Part shown: piece by piece, positions 40,238 through 49,427 of the stretch
How the letters are laid out: the number at the start of each line of letters is the position of its first letter
Numbering within the stretch: the first letter of the stretch is position 1
Source of the DNA: Aridibacter sp965216195
GTDB taxonomy: Bacteria; Acidobacteriota; Blastocatellia; Pyrinomonadales; Pyrinomonadaceae
DNA length: 64,000 nucleotides
Assembly (NCBI GenBank): GCA_965216195.1
Contig: OZ244151.1
Coordinates: forward strand, 3,720,001 to 3,784,000
Direction of reading: 5' to 3'
Position numbers and translations under genes: made by a program
The notes under the pieces: generated by a model
What the model was told of the DNA's origin: nothing
Databases searched by the model: none
The model's input: the letters and a program-made list of their open reading frames with translations, nothing else

Positions 40238-42723
40238 CACATCCACAAACTACACGAGCGCGTTGGGCAAGACTAAAGCGCGTTTTTCATGAAGCCTCAG
40301 ACCTCAAAGATGATGAGCGCACGAAGTATCTTTCCGAGCTCCGCTTAAATGAAAAAACCCTCTGGGAAGAGGTCGCGACGCTTATCGACATTGAAACTGA
40401 AGCTAAGGAACTTTTAGAAGCCCCCGTTTCCTTCGAAGGATTCATTGGCAATGAAACCCGCGTCGGGGAAAATTTTGGAAATTATAAAATAGTGCGGGAA
40501 ATCGGACACGGTGGAATGGGACGCGTTTTCGAGGCGGTGCGCGATGACGGTGAATACGAACAGCGCGTAGCAATAAAACTGACAAACCGTGGAATATTCA
40601 GCGACGAAATAATTGAACGTTTTAAGACAGAACGACAAATTCTCGCGCAATTGGAACACCCAAATATCGTAAAACTACTTGACGGCGGAGTAACGGAAGA
40701 TAGCGTCCCGTTTTATGTAATGGAATACGTAGAGGGAAAACCGCTCACAACTTATTGCCGGAAAAATGACTTGAGCATTGAAGAAAGGCTTAAACTTTTT
40801 GTGCAAGTTTGTGAAGCCGTTTCATATGCACACCGCAATTTGATCGTTCACCGTGATTTGAAACCGTCGAATGTGCTGGTAACTGAAGATAGGCAAATCA
40901 AATTGCTCGATTTTGGAATTGCAAAGATTTTGTCGGAGGGTGCCAGCGCCCAAACAATGACCGAGAACGCACCTCTCACTCCCGGATATTCGAGTCCAGA
41001 GCAGATAAAGGGCGGGACAATTTCAACGGCGAGCGACACGTTTTCATTGGGAATAATGCTCTACGAACTCCTTACCGATTGTTCGCCGGAAAAGATCTAT
41101 GGAGTTACGAAATTGGAGTTGCCTGCTGCGGTTTGTAGGGATGTGCCGGTTGCCCCCAGCAAAAAACCGGAAACTGACTCTCCTTTTGTTTCGATAAGCG
41201 CGCAGGAGAAGAAAGACTTGGACAATATTGTTTTAAAGGCAATGCTGCTTGAGTCTGAAGACCGTTATGATTCTGTCGAGCGATTTCGAGAGGATATAAG
41301 AGCCTACCTTGAGGGTCGTCCTGTAAAAGCGCATCCCCAATCGTTTAACTATCGTGCGTCAAAATTCGTTAGAAGAAATATGTTGTCGGTTGCTGGCGCG
41401 GCATTGGCGTTGATACTGATACTCGCAGGCTCAGGCGTTGCCGCTTGGCAATATTATGTTGCTCAAAACGAACGTCAAATTGCTGAAAACCGTTTTAATC
41501 AAGTACGAAGAATCGCAAACTCCTTGATAATGGAATACCACGACGAGATTGCAAAGCTTGAGGGGTCTTTGAAATTAAGGGAAAAACTCGTCAAGGATTC
41601 GGTTCAGTATTTAGATGAGATATCTAAAGAGGAGACTGATAATCCTGAGTTGTTAAGGGAAATTGGGGTTGCATACCGGAAAATTGGAAATGTTCAAGGA
41701 ACTCCGTCAAGGGACAATCTCGGGAAACTCGCCGAATCTCTAGAGAGTTATGAAAAATCCGAAGCGGCGCTCTTTAGAGCAACCCGTCTTAAGAAATCAA
41801 ATAACTCATACAAAGATGAATTGATAAATACTTTGATCGGTATTGGTTACGCAACTGCACGATCTGGAAGGCATTCGAAAGCCATAGAGGTTTTTGATCG
41901 AGCTAAGATGGTTGCTGACTCGATGAACCTTGAAGCAAGCGATTCATCTAGGTTAGGGTACGCAGTGAGATTGGACATCGCTATCGCTGACACTGCCACA
42001 GAAGGTCACAGGGAAAGGATTAAAATTTACGAAGATGTCCTCAGTAAAATCAAACAAAAAATTAATCAGGATCCCTCTATTGAGCAAAAGTTTCTCGGAA
42101 TGGTTAACACTTGTCAGGAGAGAATTGCGAAAACTGTTCGTTGGATAGGAGAAGATGAGCTTAGAAAAGGCAACCTATCTTTGGCTCAAAAGCAATTTGA
42201 AGAAGCCTTGAAACATACCGAAGAACTCGTGAATATTGCACAACGTCGATTCGGAAAATCCCAAGCGGGAAAAAGTGAGTACGATTGGTATATGGCGGCT
42301 CCTCGCCTGCATTTCGCCTCTGCCTTGAGTTTAGTTGGCAGAAACAAGGAGGCATTGGACTATATCGAGGCGGCTTCACGGGCGGTCCATCAACGAATTC
42401 GATGGAATCCGAACAATAAAGAGCTAAAGCTTACTTCGGTGGTGAATTTGATAATCTATGCAGAGATTCTTATTAGAGCCGGAAATTATAGAGCAGCGTA
42501 CAAGAAGGCGGCAGAAGCGTTTTCGATAAACAGCAAAATGTATAACGAAAATCCCAGTGATTTTGAATCGCTCGCCTGGCAGGTCAGACTTTCGGACAAT
42601 CTAAGGTTGATTGCTAGAAAGATGGATAATACAAAAGGAGAGATAAAATACCAGCAGCAGTTTGACAAGTTTTGGAAGAGATGGACCCGGGAATTTAAAC
42701 AGAACTCTTATCCAAAAATCTAA
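40234..42723 (+). CDS. Membrane Ser/Thr protein kinase with TPR-like sensor region
   Basis: 829 residues. Kinase domain about 85-370: glycine loop IGHGGMGRVFEA, catalytic HRDLKPSNVL (about 205), DFGIAK (about 226) and APE-equivalent SSPEQIKGG. One membrane helix (VAGAALALILILAGSGVAAW, about 386-405), then about 420 residues of TPR-like helices outside the membrane. Typical Hanks-type kinase of Acidobacteriota. Overlaps the ECF sigma gene by four bases; the expected pathway is a signal sensed outside leading to sigma factor phosphorylation. Ends overlapping the stop of the convergent gene. Confidence 0.93.
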   Translation: MTHPQTTRARWARLKRVFHEASDLKDDERTKYLSELRLNEKTLWEEVATLIDIETEAKELLEAPVSFEGFIGNETRVGENFGNYKIVREIGHGGMGRVFEAVRDDGEYEQRVAIKLTNRGIFSDEIIERFKTERQILAQLEHPNIVKLLDGGVTEDSVPFYVMEYVEGKPLTTYCRKNDLSIEERLKLFVQVCEAVSYAHRNLIVHRDLKPSNVLVTEDRQIKLLDFGIAKILSEGASAQTMTENAPLTPGYSSPEQIKGGTISTASDTFSLGIMLYELLTDCSPEKIYGVTKLELPAAVCRDVPVAPSKKPETDSPFVSISAQEKKDLDNIVLKAMLLESEDRYDSVERFREDIRAYLEGRPVKAHPQSFNYRASKFVRRNMLSVAGAALALILILAGSGVAAWQYYVAQNERQIAENRFNQVRRIANSLIMEYHDEIAKLEGSLKLREKLVKDSVQYLDEISKEETDNPELLREIGVAYRKIGNVQGTPSRDNLGKLAESLESYEKSEAALFRATRLKKSNNSYKDELINTLIGIGYATARSGRHSKAIEVFDRAKMVADSMNLEASDSSRLGYAVRLDIAIADTATEGHRERIKIYEDVLSKIKQKINQDPSIEQKFLGMVNTCQERIAKTVRWIGEDELRKGNLSLAQKQFEEALKHTEELVNIAQRRFGKSQAGKSEYDWYMAAPRLHFASALSLVGRNKEALDYIEAASRAVHQRIRWNPNNKELKLTSVVNLIIYAEILIRAGNYRAAYKKAAEAFSINSKMYNENPSDFESLAWQVRLSDNLRLIARKMDNTKGEIKYQQQFDKFWKRWTREFKQNSYPKI

Positions 42724-43946
42724 TCAAACCGCTTCGGTAATAAAATTTCCATAGCGTCGTCAACGGTTGCGATCCCGAGGATTTCGCCTTCTTCATCCAT
42801 AACCGGGATCGCGAGTAGATTATATTCTGCAATTTTCAGCGCAACCTCTTCGGAAGGTTCGGTTGGGGAAACGTACTGGAAATCAGTGCGCATAAAATCC
42901 TCTATTTTTTGGTTGGGTTCTTCAAGAATCAATCCTCGCAACGTAATGATGCCAACCAGCTTTCGGGAGGATTCGTTTTTAGTCACATAAATGTAGTAGA
43001 CCATATGCGGTGTGCGAGCCATATCTCGCAAATAGGCAATCGCATCACCAACGGTCATATCTTTTGAGAGTGCGACAAATTCCGTGGTCATTAAGCCGCC
43101 CGCCGTGTCACCCTCGTAGGTCATCAATTCGGCAACGTCAACCTTTTCGTCCTCTTCCATCAGATCGAAAAGCTCTTTCGCTTTCTCGTCGTCGAGTTCT
43201 TCCAAAACATCGACCGCATCGTCCGGAGACATCTCTTCAAGGAGATCTGCAGCACGCTCTTGATCCAGGTCTTCGAGCACACGGGCCTGGCTCTCCGTGG
43301 ACATTTCCTCAAGAGTATCTGCAGCAATCTCGTCGTCAAGAGACTCAACAATGTCCGTTCGATGAAGCGGCGAGAGAGCTTCAGCAAGCTGCGCGATTTC
43401 TACCGGATGGAGACGTGATAGTTTTCCCTTAGAAGATTTCAGTTGAACGGTAACCGTTTTTGAATCCGTCGCGAGATAGCCTACGTCGCGCCAATCGATG
43501 ACCTCAACAGCCCGTTTACTCCCATAAAACCCAGCGGGCATCAAGCGCCTCATAAAACCCTGGAGGCTTACATCGGCCCCGGTAACGCGCCAATCAGATC
43601 CTGCCCTGATGAGCTGAACATCGTTTACGCGTACGACACGTTTGCCGTCAATATCAATAAGCTGCTTATCCAAGACATCTTTTGCAAGGAGTATCTCGCC
43701 CTCGCGCCGTGTGAAGCGAGTGAGATCAAGAACGTCTGTTTTCAACTCCGCACCCCCGCCATCAAATCTGCTTAGACCGGTCTCGCGAATGAAGAACAAT
43801 TGACGACCATACCGGGCGACCAGTCCAACAAAAGGAGGGTATTCATCTTTTCCGTAAGTCACGACTACGTCCCTAATTACCGCTACTTTTTCGCCCTCAC
43901 GGCTATATACAGAGCGACCTAACACCTGAGATAGATAAAGCATCAT
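42720..43946 (-). CDS. PRC-barrel, MgtE_N and CBS domain protein without a channel domain
   Basis: 408 residues. N-terminal PRC-barrel-like domains (SQVLGRSVYSREGEKVAVIR; LAKDVLDKQLIDIDGKRVVR), an MgtE_N helical repeat domain (about 175-270; SDDAVDVLEELDDEKAKEL-type repeats), and a C-terminal CBS pair (about 280-405). This equals the cytosolic Mg2+-sensing part of the MgtE transporter, but the transmembrane channel is missing. A soluble regulator or an Mg2+-dependent adaptor is likely. Alternative start one codon later. Confidence 0.85.
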   Translation of the reverse strand: MMLYLSQVLGRSVYSREGEKVAVIRDVVVTYGKDEYPPFVGLVARYGRQLFFIRETGLSRFDGGGAELKTDVLDLTRFTRREGEILLAKDVLDKQLIDIDGKRVVRVNDVQLIRAGSDWRVTGADVSLQGFMRRLMPAGFYGSKRAVEVIDWRDVGYLATDSKTVTVQLKSSKGKLSRLHPVEIAQLAEALSPLHRTDIVESLDDEIAADTLEEMSTESQARVLEDLDQERAADLLEEMSPDDAVDVLEELDDEKAKELFDLMEEDEKVDVAELMTYEGDTAGGLMTTEFVALSKDMTVGDAIAYLRDMARTPHMVYYIYVTKNESSRKLVGIITLRGLILEEPNQKIEDFMRTDFQYVSPTEPSEEVALKIAEYNLLAIPVMDEEGEILGIATVDDAMEILLPKRFD

Positions 43947-44082
43947 GTAAAAGATAAACGATTTCTCTGCAGGACCAAATACCAGAGCGGCCGTTTAACA
44001 CTGTTAAAATTTTTGTAACTTTTTGGAATCTGAGTGCCTTTAGTCTTTTTTTAAATATTGTACGCGAGCGAGAGTTCAGCGT

Positions 44083-44150
44083 TACAAACACTCAAACAGG
44101 TTTCTGCGAAAGCAGGCTACCCCCTCTCTTTGAACAACCCACTTAAAAAA
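44083..44150 (+). promoter_or_regulatory. Candidate structured leader of the lytic transglycosylase mRNA
   Basis: The leader holds CTGC-GAAA-GCAG, a hairpin with a GNRA tetraloop, inside GGT...ACC, and two competing pairings further out: GAGAG with CTCTC, and GTTCA with TGAAC. The layout suggests alternative folds, as in a riboswitch or RNA thermometer, but it does not match any class I can name. Confidence 0.35.
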
Positions 44151-44162
44151 GGCAAAAACGTA

Positions 44163-45002
44163 ATGAAGAATTCCTTCCTAGTTTTAGTATTGACATTGAC
44201 TTTCACTGTAGCCTCATCGGCACAGAATCGGGCACGCGTTTTCGATAATTTTGACACATCTGGTGGTGTGAAAGTTGTTAGTCCTACCGTGGAACCACTA
44301 GTTTCGTCAAAACCGATCAAACGTGGCAAACCAAAACGATCCAAAAAATATCGCCGAAAAATGAATCCATCAGATGGAATGGGTCTAAGCAAAGTTCGGC
44401 GTGTGTCCTATAGTCGCGCTAGTTTGAGAATGGGATCGGCAAGGTCGCTAAAGGGATATACTACTGGCGACGCAGTGATCGATTCATACATTGTTAACTC
44501 GAGTCGAAAGTACGGTATCGATCCGCTTTTAATCTACTCGCAGATGCACCAGGAATCGGCGTTTAAGAAAAGAGCTAGATCACACAAAGGTGCGAGCGGC
44601 TTGATGCAGCTTATGCCGGCGACGGCACGCAGATTTGGCGTAACTAAAATCTACGATCCAAAGCAAAATATCGAGGCAGGTGTTAGATATATGCGCTGGC
44701 TTCTGAATAAGTTTAACGGTGACGTAGTTCTCGCTTTGGCAGGCTACAATGCCGGCGAAGGCGCTGTGATGAAATATGGCTATCAAGTGCCACCTTATCG
44801 TGAAACTCGTGAATATGTGCGCAGAATCACTGCACGCTATAACAAGATTTCAAATCCAAGTTACCGTCGAACTGCAAAAAAGATCACCACAAAACAGGCG
44901 GCGAAGCTCAAGGTTGAAAAGCCAAAACCGCTAAAGGTTTACGAGCAATCAGTAACAACCGTAAAACTCGCAAACGGTCGAACACGGCTCGTAACCCGAT
45001 AA
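44163..45002 (+). CDS. Exported lytic transglycosylase (SLT domain)
   Basis: 279 residues with a signal peptide (FLVLVLTLTFTVASSAQ). The SLT domain (about 116-222) shows the catalytic Glu in HQESAFKKRARSHKGASGL, MQLMPATARRFG, NIEAGVRYMRWLL and LALAGYNAGEGAV, as in Slt/MltC family 1 lytic transglycosylases that cut peptidoglycan to 1,6-anhydro ends. Basic linker before the domain (KRGKPKRSKKYRRK). I start at ATG 44163; the longer frame lacks a start codon with ribosome-binding site and reads through a structured leader. A terminator follows. Confidence 0.9.
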   Translation: MKNSFLVLVLTLTFTVASSAQNRARVFDNFDTSGGVKVVSPTVEPLVSSKPIKRGKPKRSKKYRRKMNPSDGMGLSKVRRVSYSRASLRMGSARSLKGYTTGDAVIDSYIVNSSRKYGIDPLLIYSQMHQESAFKKRARSHKGASGLMQLMPATARRFGVTKIYDPKQNIEAGVRYMRWLLNKFNGDVVLALAGYNAGEGAVMKYGYQVPPYRETREYVRRITARYNKISNPSYRRTAKKITTKQAAKLKVEKPKPLKVYEQSVTTVKLANGRTRLVTR

Positions 45003-45057
45003 AAGACATCTCAGCTTCTTCTCATACCTTACATCTCTTCTCTCGTAGCTAAATAAC

Positions 45058-45091
45058 GGGCGATCAGGAATATCTGGTCGCTCCTTTTTTT
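45058..45091 (+). terminator. Terminator after the lytic transglycosylase gene
   Basis: GGGCGATCAGG and CTGGTCGCTCC pair through a GAATAT loop region with G-U pairs, followed by TTTTTTT. It begins 56 bases after the stop codon. Confidence 0.8.
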
Positions 45092-45130
45092 GTTTACGAT
45101 ATCAAATCCTGTATCATCTCAAGAGAAATT

Positions 45131-45724
45131 ATGTATTGCATTAAGTGTGGCTTCGAAAATAAAGATGAGGCGATTTTTTGCTTGAAGTGCGGAGCGAAGT
45201 TTGAAGAGACGCTGGAAGACGAAACGGTTGTTGCAAAAAGATCCGCCGTCGAAAAGGAGGATGAAGAGCGAGAGATTTTCTCTATCAGACCTACTCTAAA
45301 GTTTGTCTGGCTTGGCTATTTTTCGGCAATCGTTGGCGCTTTTTTCTTGGTCGCTCTTTTTAGCTTTCTAGGCCAGCTAACCGGATTCTACGTGCCTGCA
45401 TGGGCATCGGTTTTGGCCGGGCTATCGCTGCTTTTAATTCCCGCGTATTTCCACTTAAGAAAAAAGATGGTGCTCTACACCTTGACTGATTCGAAAGTCG
45501 CTATCGACGAAGGCTTGGTGTCGAGAACAACTCGTAACGTTCCACTTCGAATAATTCAAGATGTTACCGTTTCAGCCAACGTTTTTCAGCGGCTTTTGGG
45601 TTTCGGCAACCTCGAAATTGAAAATGCAAATGAAGGCGATCCGACGATCATCCTGAGAAACATCGATTCTCCGAAGGAAGCAGCTGAAGAACTCCTCGAT
45701 CAAATGCGCCGTTTGAGCAAGTAA
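45131..45724 (+). CDS. Zinc-ribbon and PH (YdbS/bPH2-like) domain membrane protein
   Basis: 197 residues. N-terminal zinc ribbon with CIKCG and CLKCG; two membrane helices (about 60-110); C-terminal PH-like domain DUF304 (YTLTDSKVAIDEGLVSRTTR, VPLRIIQDVTVSANVFQRLLG, NLEIENANEGDPTIILRNI). Such proteins are found in the bacterial membrane; function unknown. Twenty-two bases before rfbD on the same strand. Confidence 0.85.
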   Translation: MYCIKCGFENKDEAIFCLKCGAKFEETLEDETVVAKRSAVEKEDEEREIFSIRPTLKFVWLGYFSAIVGAFFLVALFSFLGQLTGFYVPAWASVLAGLSLLLIPAYFHLRKKMVLYTLTDSKVAIDEGLVSRTTRNVPLRIIQDVTVSANVFQRLLGFGNLEIENANEGDPTIILRNIDSPKEAAEELLDQMRRLSK

Positions 45725-45746
45725 CGGGCCTTTTCCTCAGATAATT

Positions 45747-46622
45747 ATGAAAGTAATCGTCACGGGCGCCAACGGAATGGTTGCAAAAGCGTTGGCCAAG
45801 CATTGCGAAGATATCGGAGATGAAGTCGTTGCGATGCCAAAGGAACAGCTAGACATCGCGAACCGCGAGAGAGTCTTAGAATGTGTGAGAATGGTGGCGC
45901 CGGATGCTGTGATCAATTGTGCCGCCTACACGGACGTCGACGGATGCGAAACAAATCAAAAGCTGTGTTATGACGTCAATGCAAAGGGAGTAGAAAATCT
46001 TGCGCTTGCGTCAAAGGCTGCGGGTTCGGGATATCTTACGATATCGACGGACTATGTTTTTGAAGGCGGCAAAAAAGGTTTTTACACGCAGGACGACAGA
46101 CCTAATCCCCAGAGCGTTTATGGAAGGGCAAAACTAGAAGGGGAAACGCTTGCGAAAAGGGCAAACGAGAGGTCGATTATCGTCAGAGCCGGGTGGATTT
46201 TTGGAAGTGGCGGAACCAACTTCTTAAGCGTGATGCACCAGATTTTAGCAAGCGGAAATTCGGTAAGGGCGATAAGCGATTCATGGGGAACGCCAACTTA
46301 CGCAGACGATCTTGCAAAGAGAATTCGGCAGCTTATCGAGGTGGATAAACCTTTAATTTTTCACGTGTATAATTCGGGCGGTTTGGTAAGTTTTTATGAG
46401 TTTGCGCTTAAGATTTGTGATCTGTTGAAATACGACCGAGAGTTAGTTGAGAAGGTTTCAGCAGGTGATTTGAAGCGTGCTGCTCAGCGGCCGGAGGCTT
46501 CAGGTTTGAAATGTCTTCATAGTAAAAACGTCGGACTAAGTGAGCTGCAGGACTGGCAAGACGCCCTACGGGAATTTCTTGAAAAAGGAAAAACTCAAGT
46601 GCCGGATAATCCCAACACTTGA
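45747..46622 (+). CDS. rfbD: dTDP-4-dehydrorhamnose reductase
   Basis: Last step of dTDP-L-rhamnose synthesis. 291 residues. Rossmann motif TGANGMVAKAL at the start, NCAAYTDVDGCE, STDYVFEG and the catalytic Tyr-Lys pair in YGRAKLEGE (Y-x3-K), WGTPTYADDLA near the substrate site. Other rml genes are not in the window. Convergent with the tyrosine autokinase gene, which together suggests a surface polysaccharide role. Confidence 0.9.
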   Translation: MKVIVTGANGMVAKALAKHCEDIGDEVVAMPKEQLDIANRERVLECVRMVAPDAVINCAAYTDVDGCETNQKLCYDVNAKGVENLALASKAAGSGYLTISTDYVFEGGKKGFYTQDDRPNPQSVYGRAKLEGETLAKRANERSIIVRAGWIFGSGGTNFLSVMHQILASGNSVRAISDSWGTPTYADDLAKRIRQLIEVDKPLIFHVYNSGGLVSFYEFALKICDLLKYDRELVEKVSAGDLKRAAQRPEASGLKCLHSKNVGLSELQDWQDALREFLEKGKTQVPDNPNT

Positions 46623-46646
46623 GCAGCATAAAAGAAATTCCGACGT

Positions 46647-49196
46647 TTATTCTTCGGACGGCAAATCGTCGCCTTCGTCCACAAAAGCTTCATCAAGCAG
46701 ATTGTCTTCATCATCCTCAAGAAGCGGCGTCGTTTCATCAGTATTCGTATAATAATCATACGAGTAGTTGTAACCGTAATAACCGTATTCCAGCGAGTTT
46801 GGTTTTACGCCATTTAGCACAACTCCGTAGATCCTCGTACCCAATCCAGCGAGTCTCTGCTTAAACCGACGCATCAAGTGAATCGAGCTTTCGCCCGCTT
46901 TTGCTACAAGTACTACGCCATCTACCAAGGTAGAAAGAATGGCCGAATCGGTAAACGAGATTGCCGGTGGTGAATCCAGAATCACGTGGTCATAGTTGCC
47001 CTTCAAGAACGTCAAAAGATTCTTCATTTCGCTCGAACTCAACAGTTCGGCTGGGTTCGGTGGAATCGGACCGCTCGATATGATTTTCAGATTCGGTAGA
47101 TCGGGACACGTTTGGACAAGGTTTGTTGTATCCCTGTCACCCGAAAGATAGTTAGTCAAGCCATGGCTATTCGACATTCCAAAATGACTGTGGAGGCGTG
47201 GACGTCTGAGGTCGCAATCGATAATCACAACTTTGGCATCTGATTGTGCCAGTGCAATCGCCGTATTAATCGCCGTGGTTGTTTTACCTTCCGAGGGCTG
47301 TGACGAGGTGACCAAGATAGTCCGTGGCGGATTTCCAGCCGACGAAAACAATAGAGACGTTCTGAGGTGTCTGTATGCCTCTGCTACCGGTGAACGGGTG
47401 TCCTGAAGTGCCATCAGCGCAAGTGAATGGACGCTGCCGTCACCGTTCTCCCCGTTAGACCCCGAGCCTAGCTGTTTGTCGACTATCGCTTCCTGATGCG
47501 GGATTAAAGCAAGAGTCGGTAGGCCAAGGTGTCTTCCAATATCGTCTGACGTTCGAATCGAATCATCAAGATAATCCAATAAAAAAGCTAAACCGATTCC
47601 GCCCAAAAGCGATACTAGAAACGCGAGTACAATATTTCGATTTCGTTCGGGGCCGATAGGGGATACTGGAGTAATCGCTTTTGAAGATATTTTTATATTG
47701 TCCGGCTGGGTGCTACGAATAGTTAGTTCTTGTTCTTTTTGCTTTTGAGTATAGTTGTCAAGCAGCCGACGATTGGTGTCTATTTCCCTTTTGAGCGTGG
47801 TCAACTCGCGTTCAGCCTGACCTTTCAAGTTTGCATTCGCAACTTCTCTCATATACTCCGCACGCAGCGTAGCTTCTCGCTTCTTTGCGGCGTTTAATCG
47901 GGCTCGAAGACCACTTAACACATTAATCGTGGCTCTTTTTTTCGTTTGGCGGTTCTCTGTACTAAGTACATTATCGCCTTGCTTTTTTATTCGATCACGA
48001 GCGGCTTTCAATTCTTTTATTTTTTCGTTGATTTTCTTAACTTCAATGTACTCTTCTGTATAGCGGACGAGAAGTTCTTTTCGGGTTGCTTCAGCTTTAT
48101 CAATTTCCTCGTCAAGATTTCGTAAACGCTCCCGCAATCGCGATTTTTCCTCACGGTATAACTTTTGAGCGTCTTGAAGGGGTTGATTATTTACCAATTC
48201 CTTAGGAAGTGTTGCTATGTCATTTGAGTTAACTGCAGTCCCGTAGCTAGCTTCAATCTTTCTTCGATCATCCATCGCGGCCAACCAAAGACTGCTTAAA
48301 TTATTAAGCCGACTACTAATAAACGCGGTTGCGGATTCTCCAGTTAGCGGCAAATCACTTCTTCGCATAAAAGCAATAAGCTGCTGCTCTTGTTGGGTAA
48401 GAGTCGACTTCAACTCTTCGATCGATTTTGACAAGTCATCATAAAGCTCTCTAGCTTTTCTCGTTTCCCTTTCTATGTCCTGATCGATAAATACACTCGC
48501 AACCCCATTCGCCAACACTGCGGCAAGCTTTGGGTCTTGATTCGTGACCCGAATGTTTACGATATTAGTACCTTCATCCTGTGCTACGTTAACTCCACTC
48601 AAGAAGTAACCCGAATACATCTCCGCCCGTTGTTTTTCTTCTTTCGTGAGTGAGAATTTTTCTGCTTCATCGCCATCAAGAGTGGAATCATCGGATACCG
48701 TAAGCACGTTACCACTGTCAGAACTTGGCTTCGATCCCGAGAACATCGATCGGACGGTCGAGAAAAATCCCTTATTCTGACTTTTCAACAAATTGGGATT
48801 TCGGTATAAACCCTTTTGAACCACGACGTCATACATCAGGTCCCTGTTTCTCAATAGTTTAAGTTGGGTATTGTAGTAGTTGCGATCATACCCTAAATTG
48901 ATACTCACAGTTTGCACCTTAGGTTTCCTTGCATCAACAATTAAGGAAGTCGTCGCCGAATAAATTGAGGGTTTTCGGTACATGTAAAAGGCCGTGACCG
49001 CGGTTGCCAAGATTGTTAGAGCTAGTATTAGCGGAAGCCTCTTGTAAACAACATGGAGATATTCCTGAATAGAACGATTGTCGCCAAAAGCATCATCATA
49101 CGGCGGGGAATAACTCGACGGATATTCCTGGTCCTTTCCCGTAGTTTGTAAATCATTAATATTGGGTAGCGGCAATAGCCTTTCGTCTCGTTCCAT
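46647..49196 (-). CDS. Polysaccharide biosynthesis tyrosine autokinase (Wzc/GumC-CpsD type)
   Basis: 849 residues. N-terminal Wzz domain between two membrane helices (LPLILALTILATAVTAFYMY and NIVLAFLVSLLGGIGLAFLL), with a long coiled-coil periplasmic part. C-terminal BY-kinase domain with Walker A SSQPSEGKTTTAIN (about 632-645), Walker A' VVIIDCDLRRPRLH and Walker B HVILDSPP. The C-terminus carries a Tyr cluster (YGYYGYNYSYDYY) that is the autophosphorylation site. It controls chain length and export of exopolysaccharide or capsule. Lone gene on its strand. Confidence 0.93.
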   Translation of the reverse strand: MERDERLLPLPNINDLQTTGKDQEYPSSYSPPYDDAFGDNRSIQEYLHVVYKRLPLILALTILATAVTAFYMYRKPSIYSATTSLIVDARKPKVQTVSINLGYDRNYYNTQLKLLRNRDLMYDVVVQKGLYRNPNLLKSQNKGFFSTVRSMFSGSKPSSDSGNVLTVSDDSTLDGDEAEKFSLTKEEKQRAEMYSGYFLSGVNVAQDEGTNIVNIRVTNQDPKLAAVLANGVASVFIDQDIERETRKARELYDDLSKSIEELKSTLTQQEQQLIAFMRRSDLPLTGESATAFISSRLNNLSSLWLAAMDDRRKIEASYGTAVNSNDIATLPKELVNNQPLQDAQKLYREEKSRLRERLRNLDEEIDKAEATRKELLVRYTEEYIEVKKINEKIKELKAARDRIKKQGDNVLSTENRQTKKRATINVLSGLRARLNAAKKREATLRAEYMREVANANLKGQAERELTTLKREIDTNRRLLDNYTQKQKEQELTIRSTQPDNIKISSKAITPVSPIGPERNRNIVLAFLVSLLGGIGLAFLLDYLDDSIRTSDDIGRHLGLPTLALIPHQEAIVDKQLGSGSNGENGDGSVHSLALMALQDTRSPVAEAYRHLRTSLLFSSAGNPPRTILVTSSQPSEGKTTTAINTAIALAQSDAKVVIIDCDLRRPRLHSHFGMSNSHGLTNYLSGDRDTTNLVQTCPDLPNLKIISSGPIPPNPAELLSSSEMKNLLTFLKGNYDHVILDSPPAISFTDSAILSTLVDGVVLVAKAGESSIHLMRRFKQRLAGLGTRIYGVVLNGVKPNSLEYGYYGYNYSYDYYTNTDETTPLLEDDEDNLLDEAFVDEGDDLPSEE

Positions 49197-49427
49197 ACTT
49201 CAAATAGACCTCTTACTGATCGATAACGTGAAAAAAACTGAATATAAAAGTGAAATCAAATTACCTCTAAAAATTTAAACAAAGCATCCCAAAATATACA
49301 CTTTTTTCGCGGTTTAGGCAAAGAAAATTGGTGTTTGTAACTCGGATTGTTCTGGTTTAAAACAGGCTCAAATGTTATATTTTTCGTTTCTATAAAACTT
49401 GTAGGGATAGAATTTTTCACACGCTTT

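Noticed and set aside
44083..44150. c-di-GMP-I or ydaO riboswitch
   Set aside because: A GNRA hairpin and GGT/ACC pairing resemble parts of GEMM, but the conserved core of neither class is found; listed only as an unassigned leader.
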